64,000 nucleotides of DNA, from positions 251,782 to 315,781 of the forward strand of contig BLZA01000023.1 of NCBI GenBank assembly GCA_013423385.1. Reading direction: 5' to 3'. Both the position numbers and the translations under genes were made by a program. A model generated the notes under the pieces. That model searched no databases. It was given only the letters and a program-made list of their open reading frames with translations, and was not told the DNA's origin. Shown here piece after piece: positions 34,102 to 46,704 of this stretch. Position 1 is the stretch's first letter. Each line of letters starts with the position of its first letter. The DNA is from Naganishia liquefaciens. Taxonomy: Eukaryota; Basidiomycota; Tremellomycetes; Filobasidiales; Filobasidiaceae.

Positions 34102-36050
34102 CTAGTCATCGTCCAGTTCCATCTCGGATTCAGAATCCGACAACATGTCGCCCCTTCGCTGTTGCACAGGAGACGGCGATCGACGGGGCGCCGGCGGCGG
34201 TGTCGGTGACCGTCGAGCAGGAGCAGGGCTGGGCGACTTTCGCGTAGCCTTTTCGAATCGGACGGGTGACCGATCGGCCATACGTCCTTCCAGAGTCTGC
34301 TTCCTCCCGACCCGCCAGTCATCCGTGTCAACCCTGGCCCTGTCTCTTGACCGCGACCTCGCTCGTCGTTGCCCCTCATCTCGCCTCGGCGAGAGCTCTC
34401 GTCGCCAACGGTCGCCGCGACTTTGAGCGCGAGCATCATCCCGTCCTCCCTGCCTGTCTCCATACCTTGCTTGGCTGTCTCGTCCAGCATCGCCGCCGTG
34501 GTGTCGCGCATGGTAGGGCCTCTCGGGTCGGGGAACACCATCGTATGCCCGCGGTCGACCGAAATAACGGTCAGTGTCAGCAAACGAGCCGCGGTTCGAC
34601 TGAGTTTCGGGATCCCTGTATTTCATGGCGCCTCGACCTAAAAGGCACGTCAACTGGTGTTTCTTGATGGCCATTGGGGACAACCAACCTCGGTAAATCA
34701 CGCCGCCATCGGGTCGTTTCTCCTCTTCCAGCTGTTTCTTGAGCCTTTCCATCTTTTCCTTTTTGGCAGCAGCTATCCTCTCGTTTTCCTCTCTCTCGAG
34801 TCTGTGAGACACGTGGTGTATCAGGCACAGCTCAAAGCGGCTGGCGGCAGACATACCTGGCATCCAGCTCCTCCTCAGTCTCCTGATATCCACCAACCAG
34901 ACTCTTCAACTTATCCTTCTTTCCATCCCTGTCCCGCTTCTTGTCCTTTTTCTTAGACTTTTTCTCCTTCTTTCGCCGACGACGCTCATCCTCGGAATCC
35001 GATGCCGACGAATCACTGTCACTGCGCGTCGATCGCCTCTTGCGTCGAGGCGATCTGGAGTCGGTAGATGAGGGTGATACCGAGCGACGCGCTAAGAGTC
35101 GCGCAGGGTCAGGTTACGACAGCCAAGCAAGCTTTATCGAAACGTACACTCCGCCGCCTTTGCTGGTTGAGCCTTCTTCGCCAACACTAATTCTCCACAA
35201 TTGACAATGGTAACAGGAGACAGTGGTCGATCCCTATCATCAACTTGAAGTAATTCCCAAGCTTGTACGTGCTCGAAACCTGTCGCGGGAGGGGGCACGT
35301 ATCAATTAGCTGGCTCGATACAAGCACGAAACCAATCTGCACACCTCGGACGACCCGGCCGAAAACACTGAGTAGGAATAGAAGTAAGAGGCGTGTGTAA
35401 GCTGGAGTCTCTCCTAACTTACCAGTGCTTGCCATTGAGATGGGGAGAGGGTGCAAAGGTAATGAAAAACTGCGACCCATTTGTGTCTGGTCCCCGATTA
35501 GCCATGACTAGCAACCTGCGGTCATCCTCGTCAGATCAAGAAATAGCCTCGAGCGTTGGGACCTACCCTTCCTTGTCTACCGGCGTCGAAAGATCTTCAT
35601 CCGCGAACTGGCCACCATAAATCGATTCACCCCCTGTACCGTTTCGCTTCGTGAAGTCTTGCGGGAGAAACATATCAGGAAAGATATAATGAGCAGCGAA
35701 TGAGTGGCTTACCGCCTCCTTGTGCCATGAATCCGGCTATGTGTAGTCATCATCTCAGTAACTGCAGGAACTAACATGCGCGACAGCACTTACGAATCAA
35801 ACGATGTATGATGCTCCCCTTGTAATGCAATGCCTGTTGTGACAGCCTCGAGATTCCCTTTTCTCCAGTACACAACGCTCGGAAGCTGGGTAGATTTCGG
35901 CAAGTCAGGGGTAGCAATGCAGAGGCTTAGGCATGATGCTTACTTCTCCGCTGTCTTGGGTACCTTGTCGACAAAGAGCTCGAAGATGATCCGTTTGGGC
36001 GGGGCGTCCCCGACGGACACGTCCATGAAGGTTCGAACGGGTGGAGCCAT
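34102..36050 (-). CDS. Nuclear cyclophilin with Arg/Ser-rich tail (peptidyl-prolyl isomerase)
   Basis: The N-terminal cyclophilin domain starts [20 protein letters not shown] then [20 protein letters not shown]. Its blocks include [74 protein letters not shown] and [19 protein letters not shown], so the active-site residues (R, F, M, Q, F, H of the family) appear kept. The C-terminal half is very basic and acidic by turns: [38 protein letters not shown], a helix [19 protein letters not shown] and an RS/RD region with [19 protein letters not shown]. This layout is that of PPIG/SR-cyclophilins associated with splicing. At least eight exons; the junctions are not all fixed. Its end lies 73 bp from the TYS1 stop. 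Confidence 0.88.
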
Positions 36051-38224
36051 CGTGAATTGGACTCTGTGTGTCGACTTTTCTGTGAGGTTGACCACCAGGA
36101 TTCGGCGTAAAGGTTGCTGAAAGGCTCCGATGTCCTCTACTGCGTCTGTATACAGCAGTATGGCAGGAAGGGAGTGCGCGCCAAACAAGCAAGCTGGCGT
36201 TATTTGCATGGCTTCAAAGCTCAGAAACGATCGAGAAGTCGGTCGCAAATGGGAGTAGACGATTCAACGAAGCTCGCAAGGTAGATGAGCTGGTAGATAG
36301 TTCAGCGACGTAACAGTCAACTCAAGTCAGAGTCAGTTTCCGTTCAAATGCGGCCTGCAGAGCATCTAAATAAGACTGTCGTGGATCTTCAGTCGATATC
36401 GTATTGTCTTTTCAAACCTGAATGACGAGATGAGGGCTTCATACTCAGTAAATGATAAAGAAAAGGCCATTGGCTCTGCAACACACTGTCTGGAATGATG
36501 ATCTTGACCCTACTACCCTTGCCCTCAGCGTCATCGCTTCGCTACGGAGAGTGGGTTTAAAAAACACCTAAGAAATCAAGCAGTGTCAAAGAAGTAATCG
36601 ATGCAAGCCTTCAGAATTGCATTTCAGCTACAGATCGGACGGATGTGCTTCTAGACTCGGTCATAAGAGCGAGAATTTGATCTTCCATTCAGGGGTTGTC
36701 ATTATCGGTCAACTCAATGGACATGAAGCGAAGGTAAGGCATTGTCTCTCCGAAGTTGTTGCCGGGTAGGGCAGATTCGAGGGCAAGGAAGGACGTTATT
36801 AACTGAATGGCTAGGCGGCATCCCTTTCCGCTTTTATCTCCAAGGTCCCAGCGACTCGGTCACCGGTGATGGCTAGTCTACAATTAAACCTATCACTGCT
36901 GATAGAAGGTAGTCCGCATCCTTCGGTGAGCTCGGGAATGGATGTGCAAGTCAAGTGTCCCGTCTGCACAAATGTCGTCTTGGTATTGGTTGTCATGGAC
37001 ATGTTGGGCTAAGAAATTTCGGCGGCGAATGATTGAAGGCTCTAGGTGCACGTCTCGGTGCAGGATCCCCTGATTTGGCTGCTCGGCTAAATAGCTCCGA
37101 TCGCTATGTCGACGATCAACCTGAGGTTGAGACATTCCACCTTCTTCTGCTCGATATGACCTTGTCCTGCAGCGTTAAAAACATGAAAAGAGCGAAAGCA
37201 GAAAAGGTTCGTCAAGATATCTCTCCCTTCATCGTTGGAATGTTTGGGAAGGGGTCAATCGTGATTGATTCACAGCCTTTGTAAGCACATGTAAATACAT
37301 GTCAGAACAGACGATGCACCTTTTCGGGAAGGAGCCAGTCGACTTTGAGCATAGTCGTAAAACAGCCCTCGTAAGAATATAAAGGATGTGCTAGGGCAGA
37401 GCTCCCTTAGTGCCGTCACATCAAAGCTGCTGACACTTGTTCCTCCTCTGCGACCTTTCCCAAAGACATGAATGCTTCGGGGCCAACATTCGCTATAGCC
37501 TCGCGTTTCACAAAAGTACCATCGTCTGTGACTGGAACGCAGGCAGTTGCACGCAAGTCACGTGATGGCCGAACATACGCGATTCGCCGCTGCCTTCATT
37601 TCGGCCATCAGTTGGCACTCATCATTCAGCAACTGCACCAAGCGACATTTGCGGTAGAGATCTCGCGTAATGCTGATGCCCAGCTGGCAAACGATCGTCC
37701 AATGATCGGCATGGTGGTCGGAGGACCAGCTGGTGGACTGAAGGCATTATTTTATTGCTATAGCTCGCGTTTCATCCAATAGAGTGATCGCCTTCCATCA
37801 AGCGCGACGGATGTCATTCGGCCACTCATAACAGCTTTCACAACAAGCTGATGGAAAGGAGGATTCTGCGCTACGATCGGAGGAAAATCCTCTGCCTGTC
37901 TCCTAGATCTGCTATATATCCAAAGTCCTTTCTTCTGATGCGATGTTGCATGTTCCATGTACGACCTTTCCATCGTGTCACAATCTTGCTTTTCGCATGT
38001 CGTCTTGAAGACTTCAACATAGCCAGCTCGCAAGTCAGGAAAGGACGCTTGTAGGGTATCTACATTTCGATTCGAGGTCGGGGTGGAAAACGTAAGAGTC
38101 GAACAGACATTCTCGTGTCCGAGGGAAGCTTGCTGATCACTGCTACGACGTCCCAATATCTTGGCCGGCGCTATAGGGTCCACCACTGTGCTTCGTCCTC
38201 CACACCTCATCCAGCAATCACAAG
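36051..38224. other. 2.2-kb region without a convincing gene
   Basis: This is the longest gene-free stretch, between the cyclophilin start (minus) and the HSF-type gene (plus). The longest frames (37468-37782 plus, 37758-38237 minus) have no family features and conflict with each other. It may be a large divergent regulatory region or hold a non-coding RNA; nothing in the sequence decides this. Confidence 0.4.
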
Positions 38225-40751
38225 ATGACAGAAACATCGACTGCCGGAGTTTTTGCCTTTGACGTTCCTGCCCATCAACCTTCCATCGTTCGACATCCCA
38301 CGACCGATAATTCCTCCAACGAAAGATCGCAAGATCATGTCACATCCGTCAGACATCAAGCGAAAGACAATGTCATTGAGAACTCTCCAGCAATGCAGGA
38401 AATGAACAAGGCAAGTCTTGCGGCATTATAGCGTACGCAATCGTCTGATGCACTCTAAAGGCGGACATGCAGTTAGATCCAGAACTTCATTCGCAAGGCG
38501 CCCACGATGAACTGGAAAGATCGGCTTCACACAGAACTCATAGAACGCCACTCGGCTTGCAGCAACCCTCTTATCCCTATTTGATGAGCACGACAAACGT
38601 TGCGTATGTGGCGGACAACGATTTTGCGCCTTCGACACGGCCCGGTGATCACGACCATAGCAAGCTTCAGAAGTTTTACAGCTCCGGCCTCGCATGGCAA
38701 CAGCCACACAGAGTATCTGAGACGGCGAACGAGCAGCTGCATTCCGCTCCCATCTCGACCGCCAACACGCTTGAAACCCATCAGACGAGTTACCTGCATC
38801 TGCAGCAGCACTCAACGGTCCCCCCTGCAACGGCGCCTCTCACGGTTGGCAATACGACCAATGATGTCCAGCACTGTGCGCCGCAGTTCAGCACATACAA
38901 CAGCCAGTCAACCGGTCCTCTTCAATTCCAGCAATCCTCCTACTATTCTGCCCCAGCTACTCAAGCCGCCAGTCCAGCCTCCGGGCAAAGTCATTGGTAC
39001 TACCAAGCGCCATCTTCCGCTGCAGCGATTTCAGCAATCCGACCTAGTCTACAACATATGCATTCAGTTCCCAGCATTTCAACAACGGCAGCCTATTCTC
39101 CTATGCCGGCGCACGATGACGGTGGATCGCGATTCGGACATCCCGGACTGCGCAGCTTTGCAGACTTGCAGCAAGAAGCAAATAGCGTTCCGGTGACTGG
39201 ATACCAGTGGAGCTCGACCGCGCCAATGATGATTAGAGAGTCGGTCCAGCCGATCGGACACCCAGAGCCATACGATGCATCTGGCTCGCAAGCACATCAA
39301 GAGCATCTCGAGGCCACGGGGTTCTCCAGAGCTGGATCTTGTTCGCATGATCCACCCCGAGAACAGTCCACACGCCCAAGGGAGGAATGCGAGGAAGACG
39401 AAGACGCGCCGAACACGTCTAAGGAAGTAGCCACCTACAGTCGCGATTATGGCGATCGGAGGAGTCTGCGTCAACGAAAGTCTGTCGAGGAGTCTTCTCG
39501 AGCTCCACGCGAGGAAGACCGAGACTGGAAACAGCATCGCGAATCCAAAGCTCCCAGAGGCCGACCGAAGAAAAAGCAAAAGCGACAAGAGCAACCTTTG
39601 GAGGAGGACGAGGAAGTTGTGGCTGTAAAGGCGGGTAGCAAGGAAACCCAGTTTATTTTGACTTTATATGCGTCAGTAGCTTGTTTCTTCATCGTCTTTG
39701 CATAACCTGACAGCTGTCTTTGGTTTTGCTTCCAGGATGGTCGACGCTCCCAGTAGCTATCCCTTAATCGGATGGAATTTGCCGGGAACCGCTATCGTTA
39801 TTCCGGACTCGAAAGGAGTAAGCCGATTTGCCTCACGTTCAAGAGATCTCTAATGTTGAGCTCAAACCCATTCAGTTTGCCGCTGGATTGTTGAACAAGT
39901 ATTTCCGTCACAGTACCATCAGTTCATTCGCACGTCAGTTAGTGTCGTATGGTAAGCGTATTCCCGGAATGCTCCTGTGAATGTGACTCAAAGTCGGATT
40001 TGCCGCAGGTTTTCTGAAAACAGAATTGCCCGCTAGAGAAAAGGCGATGGTCACCCATGGCAGCCGCGTAGATTCGAAACAGTACGTCTTCGCCAAAGTC
40101 TTAGACGGTGGACTGACGCATCCGCAGCTGGACTTTCTCGCACGACTTTTTCTTGAGAGGCCGCGCAGACTTGCTGGACCAGGTTGCACCCCCCGTATCG
40201 CCTGGAAAAGTGATGTCTTGAGGCTCTTGACCCGTGTATGATACTAATGCGCTCCCTCCTGTGCAGCCTTCGAGAGTGCCCTATGCAAAAAAATCCCTGG
40301 CCGCGATCAAACGCGAAGAGGAGGCCTTTGTTGATGTGTTGAAGCGCGAAAATACTCATTGGCGAGAGCGTTGCCAACGGTTGGAGCAGTGTATGTTGGA
40401 CGAAAAAGCGCGAGCCAACCAGTACTTTGCAATTTTGGTGGAACGAGGTCTTATCCCTGGTGCTCGTGAGTTGCGAAACTAAGCTTTTAGCTTCTGCTGA
40501 TAGCCGGAATACCGTCAGAGCCATTCCCCCAGCCAATACTTCCTCTTCAAGCTCTTTCTCTTCCAGCAATTCCGACGACGCAATCCCCGCCCTCAGCCGA
40601 AGAAGCCGTCGAGAAAAGGGACAAGTTGGAAGAAAGCTCGCGTCACCCAGCTTGCGAAGAAGACGAAGGAGCGTTGAATGCGACCGAAGACTCGGGCAGG
40701 GAACAACTTGGACAGGTTGAAGAGGTGACCGAGGCACCGCCTTCTGCGTAG
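38225..40751 (+). CDS. HSF-type DNA-binding transcription factor, divergent
   Basis: Eight exons (38225-38410, 38461-39671, 39736-39817, 39876-39951, 40009-40081, 40128-40209, 40267-40465, 40504-40751) give 718 residues. The N-terminal 420 residues are rich in Gln, Ser, His and Tyr. An AT-hook-like/nuclear localisation element RGRPKKKQK is at 428-436. The HSF fold follows at about 457-560: FILTLYAMVDAPSSYPLIGW, GLLNKYFRHSTISSFARQLV, SYGFLKTE and HWTFSHDFFLRGRADLLDQV. A coiled coil (IKREEEAFVDVLKRENTHWR) comes next, then an acidic tail. The usual recognition-helix core RQLN is RQLV, and FKHxNF is FRHSTI, so this is not canonical Hsf1. Sfl1-like or other HSF-type factors are possible. The first intron has a GCAAGT donor at 38411. 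Confidence 0.8.
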
Positions 40752-41253
40752 ATGCTGCTGCTGTACAGCGGGTTGACGGACGGACACTGTGGAAGCGTAG
40801 ATTCTGTAGTCTCCGGCGGGTGATAGACTTCGTCACATCGTCCGGTAATGATGTCACATTCTGTTGTGTTGTCCGTGGGTTCGCGATTCTCAAGCAGCCC
40901 CACGAACTCAACGGACGACCAGCTGGATCTCCTCATTCAGCGATAGCAACACAGCGCTACAATGCGATCTGACGAAATTGGCATAGCCAGCTATCTTGTA
41001 CATAGCCCTCGGGGATCAGCGCGAGAATCCAGCGGAACCAAATGCTCATAAGCGAAAATGATGCGCTGAAACATGAAACACCGGTACCATCGATGGTGAT
41101 CGAACACAAACAACTGGCAATCTGGGTGCATACGCTTCGCCATCATCACCTCCGGAAGAATAGCATTCGACGACACTCTTTTGGCTCATCGCTCGTTCAA
41201 GATAAGCAGGTCGGAGAAGCCTCGTCCGCGAGCGCATTTTCCGTGTCATTTCG
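40752..41253. other. Intergenic spacer
   Basis: This spacer lies between the HSF-type stop and the start of the channel gene on the same strand. It holds only short frames. Confidence 0.4.
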
Positions 41254-44200
41254 ATGGCAGACATTCAGAGTCACCGCACGTACTCTGCGCAGTATTCTGG
41301 TCTTCTGAGCAGTCTCTGGATCACACTTGGCGTTGGGGGAGTATGCATCCTGGGCTTCGAGGTTCTGAGTCGGATTCCACGGAGAAGGGGTAAACTCGGC
41401 CCCCGCTTCCACCACGGAAAACGTACGTGGTTACGTGGATTGTTCAGCCCACGCGGGAACTGGCGACGTGGTAGAAGGCATCCACGGAATTACCGGAACC
41501 TATGGTCAAGAATCAGTATGGATCATGAGGCACACGAGCTACAGCCACGCAAACTAGGCGATACGAAGCCCCTGCCACCACTTCCGCCGTTGAAGATATC
41601 GGGCGAGCGCATGGATGACAGTCCCGTTATCAGGGCGGAGCGGGCGCGGGATACTCTAGGATCTCAGGAGGCATGGGAGTTTGCCTAGTAAGTTCGTTTT
41701 TTTTACAAACTATTCTAACTATGCCAACGTCACCATTCTGTAGCCTATACCAACCAAGAGCATGGAATGCTGTTCAGCCAAGTGAACCGTTACCGTAAGC
41801 AATCGTTTCAAATCGGACGCCCTTTGGCTGACCAGATTTTCCAGAAAATGGCCCCTACTCTGGATGTGGAAGACAATGAGCTTCCCAGAAAGCAAGATGC
41901 CGGATCGTGTGGGCATAGACTGTACCTCTCACATTCGGTTTCTCAGAGGATGTGGTGAGCAGCTTCTACTCTATCTCAAATCGCGAATCTCAATTCTCTA
42001 TCTGCTCAGTATTCTACGTCGTTCTGCATATGTGCACAACATTGGTGTAAGCCGAACCAGAGAATCATACGCACACACGCCTGATTTCCGTGTTGAAGTG
42101 TACTTTTACCATTGCACCTCGTATACGCACCAGACGACTTGGCAAAGTCGAGTATGCTTAGAGCCGGAATTAGTATCACGGGAAGTGAACAGGAAAAGAA
42201 ATGGCTCTGGGTACACGTCGTTCTGGTATGAAACAGTTTCTCAAATGACTCTGCGAAAGAGCCTTTCTCTGACTCTCGCCCGCCTGTTAGCTATATTGGC
42301 TATGTCTGACTTGGATCCTTACGCTCATCTGGGTCATTTGGGGCGTCCTCATGTACCGGAAACGCAACGTCGCAGAACAGAAATTCCAGCTTCAGCACGT
42401 TGCCAACAAGGCGAAGCGGCCAACTCGCCTGAACGTTATCAAGGAGAAAACGGAACCGAGTACTCTTCGTCAAACCTTCACTCGGGAAGATATCACGGAC
42501 GGCAAACCGCCCGTCAATCTGACGCGCTCCGATCTCGTGGACTCGACGCTGGAGGAGACGAGCGCGAACACTTCAAATCCAGCGGACAATGATCAACCCA
42601 CCGTCAGTACCGAGAGCTTGGGTCTTGATGCGCCTGGGTATAAGCGTTACCGCACGATTCTCGTCACAAATATCCCTCCGATAATGCGCTCAGAAGAGGC
42701 TTTGCAACAATACTTTATGGAGAATCTGAGCAAGAGCAAACCTTCCAACGAATGGAAAGATGTCATTCCGGATTTTGTCAAGAAACAACTGGACCGAACT
42801 CAAGAGCTTGTTGCATCACCACGGACATCATTCCAAGATCTGCCCAGAAGTCGCAACGGATCCATGCTGGACGGTATGACGGGAATCTCCCAGGCATTTG
42901 CTTTGCGCAACCTGGCATTTTACGGGGAGACAGATGTTTCCATTGTTGAGGAAGTCGTCCTGGTGCGCAAGTTGAGTGAATTGGGTGCTCTGCGGCAGAG
43001 ACGAGCAGAAGTCATTGCACGTCTCGAGGCGGTAAGCAGATTGCGATGTCATGTCGCTGAAATTATGACTAACTCATGGACCCTCGTGACAGGCGCACGT
43101 CCGGCTAGCCAAACGCATTATCAAGGATATGATGAAGCATCACAAGTCCTTAATCGAGAGAAATCCTGAAGAGGTTGATACGGAGAAGCGGGATCCGGAG
43201 GAAATCTTGCGTATGGCGGACAGGCTGAAAGTATACAAGACGATCAAGCCGTTCCTACCTTCTGAGGAATGCGAAGCTGATGCGGATGGAAGCAAGGAAA
43301 CATCGCCTTTCGCCACGGTCTGGGAGGTGAGCTCGATCATTGGTAGATGGCCCCATCTTGCTAATCGGATGGATCACAGGCTTTCTTGTCGCTGCCTCCA
43401 GAGGTCCTTGATCCTTATCAGCCGGTCACTCGCAAGCTTGGGACCACCAACACTGTCAATGTGCCCTTGATCGATTATCTGGGTTCTAAGCTCAAAATTA
43501 TAACTGAAAAGATGGAAAAGCTCAAGTCGCAACCGATAACTGAATTCACTCCTGCATCAAGCGCCTTCGTCACCTTTACGTCCGCGAAATTGGCTCGACG
43601 GGCACTCAAGGAGCTCTCGTCGCATCCGCTTTACGCTTTAGGTTGCCGCACACAGCCCGCTCCGGACTACAGCGATCTGATCTGGCCCAGACTGAACAAA
43701 AGTGTGTTTCGTGCCGACCAGGTCAGAAGCTGGGTCATCGCGATCGCTTTGTTTGTTGTGACCCTCTTATGGATGTAAGTCCGTCGTACTACAGATGTTG
43801 CCAAAACTCACATCTATGCCAAGATTTCCTGTGTCTGCATTGTGCGGTCTGGCGTCTATCACAACTATCTCGAGCGTCATCCCTGCTTTAGCCGATTACC
43901 TGAACAGACATCCATCAGCCGGTAGTTTCTTTGAGGACGTGGTTCCGATCATCTTGGTCGCAGGCTTAACCATCGCGGTCTGTCCTTTGCTTCTGCTCGT
44001 CGCCAATAAAGCAGAAACCCTCATCTGTGGATATCAAGTCCACAACTCCGTCCTTTGGAGAAACTGGGTCTTTCTCATGGTGAATGTTTTGATCTTCTTC
44101 TCCATCGGCAAGGCTGTCATCCAAAGCTACATCTTCTCGACATATTTCAGCGTGGACAGCGTTCTAAACAATGTCGCTTCTGCATTTCCCTCGGCCGCGC

Positions 44201-45973
44201 CATATTACGCATCCTATTTGCTGCTGCAGACCGTAATCCAAAGCTTTTTTGAGCTGTTCCGATTAGGGGTAAGTCTGCAGCGTCTTTTGATGATCTGTGC
44301 AGAGAGCTGACACTTATGTCGTCCCATAATAGTTACCGCTGCTTTTCTACGTTTTCTCCACCTGCCGAGCCATAACTCCTCGGAAGAGGGCTCAACGGTT
44401 GGCGCATTCGACAATCTCCTGGTTCTTCTCGATACCCAATTCGCTGCTGGCGATGGCAGTTGTCAATCTGTTCACGATTTACAATCCTCTGGTACTGCCT
44501 TTTGCCTTCGTATACTATTCATTCAGTTTCAGTAAGCAAGCTAGAGGGTTGGCATTCCATCATAGCGCTAATTCTATCCTGCTCCACTGCTGAACACAGT
44601 CAATTATAAGAGATCCATACGTAAGGAGAATCCTAGAAAGAAAACACCCGAACTATTTCCGACCTGCTGCGCTTGTCTTTCAGTCTATGTATACGGCAGA
44701 CGATATGAGAACAACGGCAGGCGAAATTGTGTGCGTTATTTGAGGTATTCATTAGATTCCCTGCTGGTCACACAGGTAAGTCCACGGCTCCTGTCAGAGT
44801 AGCAGTTGAGCTGACTCCACACTGTCCAGTTCTCCATGCTTGCTTTCATGATTATTCTTAAGCAGAAGGCCCTAGCAGCTTTGACGGGTATAATGCTGCC
44901 TATCACGGTCTTCGTAAAACTGGCTGGAACTCGTTTGGTGAAATATCGATTTGATCGGTGAGTGTTCATCCGAAAGTTGGCTCGTCATCGGGAACTGACC
45001 CCGGTTGTCCAGTCTGAGGCAAATAGAATCCGATCAAATCGACGCCGCACGCACAGGTAAAGATCGGGTCAGATCGCAGATAATCAAGTCGCCTGAAATG
45101 CTTTGGTTCCGGATACTCGCCTGGCCCTGGCGCATGTTTGACCGCTATTTCACTCTGCCGGTTGTTCACAAAGTGGCAAGTGAGCTTCCCGACGTACAAT
45201 GGCATCAGCCGGCCTTGCCCCCCACTACATCCCTGGAAATTCCGAACGCGGTTGTTGGCCATCCATACAGTCCTCAGTGGGATGATATTCCGTCCAGAGA
45301 CAGGATGCAGAGCTACAAGCACCAGCCGTGGTATTATGATTGCGTTCAAAAATGGCTTTGGTTGCCTCGTGATCCACTCAGCACACTGGATCTTGAAGAT
45401 ACGGTAGAAGGTAAGTCTCATGTGCATCCGTCAAAATAAGCTAAATGTCCTCGTGCAGTCTCCCTCTGCCTCGTAACATCTCAAGCCGCTGCCGAACTCC
45501 GTCGGCTGGCGCCAGCAGAAGCCTCAGCGCATGACTTGCAAGAGAAGCTAACCGTCAAGACGCCTGCGGAGCTTCCACGACTTGACAGTGGCCAGTCGCG
45601 AATTGGTACAGCTGTCGAGGATGAAGATGACGAGGAAGACGATCCTCGTACCAATCTTATCGGTCGAACATCACGTCGTGTTGTGCGGCTTCTCAGTCAC
45701 CGGAGAAGGCCTGAGGAGTCTGCCTCGCCTGGCGTCAAACGAAGTTTCACTCGAATCAACAGTCACCGATACCGATCAGCCAGTACCCGGCGGCGAAGCA
45801 TCAACATCGTCTCGAATGAAGCCACCATGGCGGCAGCGGCGAAAGAGGAATTAGAGGAATCCGAAAAACTGCGGATCCTGGAAGCGAAGCAAGCGGAAGC
45901 AGAGATGCGGGCGCAATACACAGACCCGAACCATCACTTGCCTTGGTACAAGGCTCCTTTCCGTCAAGCATAG
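41254..45973 (+). CDS. CSC1/OSCA-type calcium-permeable stress-gated cation channel
   Basis: Family members (DUF221; RSN1, CSC1, OSCA, TMEM63) are mechanically or osmotically gated channels of the plasma or internal membranes. The start MADIQSHRTYSAQYSGLLSS leads into the first membrane helix (LWITLGVGGVCILGFEVLS). Further N-terminal motifs are WEFAYLYQPRAWNAVQP, MSFPESKMPDRVGIDCT and FLRGC. The cytosolic domain contains YKRYRTILVTNIPPIMRSEE and AFVTFTSAKLARRALKELS. The 7TM core reads VRSWVIAIALFVVTLLWM, VVPIILVAGLTIAVCPLLLL, WRNWVFLMVNVLIFF, FELFRLGLPLLFYVF, FTIYNPLVLPFAFVYYSFS and QFSMLAFMIILKQKALAALT. A long cytosolic tail with a basic RRSINIVSN region ends at PWYKAPFRQA. More than fifteen exons. 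The gene is convergent with PGK1. Confidence 0.9.
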
Positions 45974-46704
45974 TTGTTGTATATCGTTGTATGTATTATT
46001 GATCTGCATGATGGCTCCAAGCGAGGAGAATTCAAGAAATCATGTTATTCGTCGGAGACCCCTCAACCACGTCGGCGGACAGATTGGGAGAATTTTGTAA
46101 GGTGAGCGGAAGGGCCGGGATCGGATCAACTGTTCCGCTTGATCTCTGTCCGTCAGCGCAACTCGGGTCGGAGAGTCGCAAAGAGTCAATGTCATCGTGC
46201 ATCTATAACTCAATAGCGGAACGCCGTTGCGACGCGATCGCCCCTTTTCTGTAACGAAATTCATCGAAGGCGTATCGCAGAACGTGTATCCCTCTTCACA
46301 CCGGACTTTGTCGCTCGTTTCTCCCTTTGTTCTCGCGCGCCATCTCTATATTTCTTCATTGCCAACTTAGCATTTCTCACAAGCAAGGCATCTGTAGAAA
46401 GCGGGAAGTGTAAGCGGGAAGTGTAAGCTAAGATCTGTAAGCGCACAAGTCTGTAAAGGATCATCCATCCGCGGCACCGGTAATGTGGAACGACGACCCT
46501 GATGGTCTGCAGGGTTTTACCCCTTTCGTCTTGCATATGACGCAATCCCCAGAATGGCATAAATTAGTGCCATTAGTGTCGAGCCCGAGGAAGCGTCTAT
46601 CAAGGGCTGAAGTGACTGATAGGACGGCAGTGATTCCCGAGACAACTCTATTTTGTATTCGATCATGTGGCCTAAAAACGATCTACATCATATACCTTGG
46701 GATT
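45974..46704. other. Convergent intergenic region between the channel gene and PGK1
   Basis: About 730 bp at the 3' ends of two converging genes. It contains a 13-nt unit (GCGGGAAGTGTAA) repeated twice at 46401-46426. No gene is supported. Confidence 0.45.

Noticed and set aside
34029-34583. 184-codon minus frame and several plus frames
   Set aside because: They are alternative frames of the Arg/Ser-rich tail of the cyclophilin gene.
37758-38237. 159-codon minus frame
   Set aside because: No recognisable domain, no start context, and it overlaps the promoter and first exon of the HSF-type gene.
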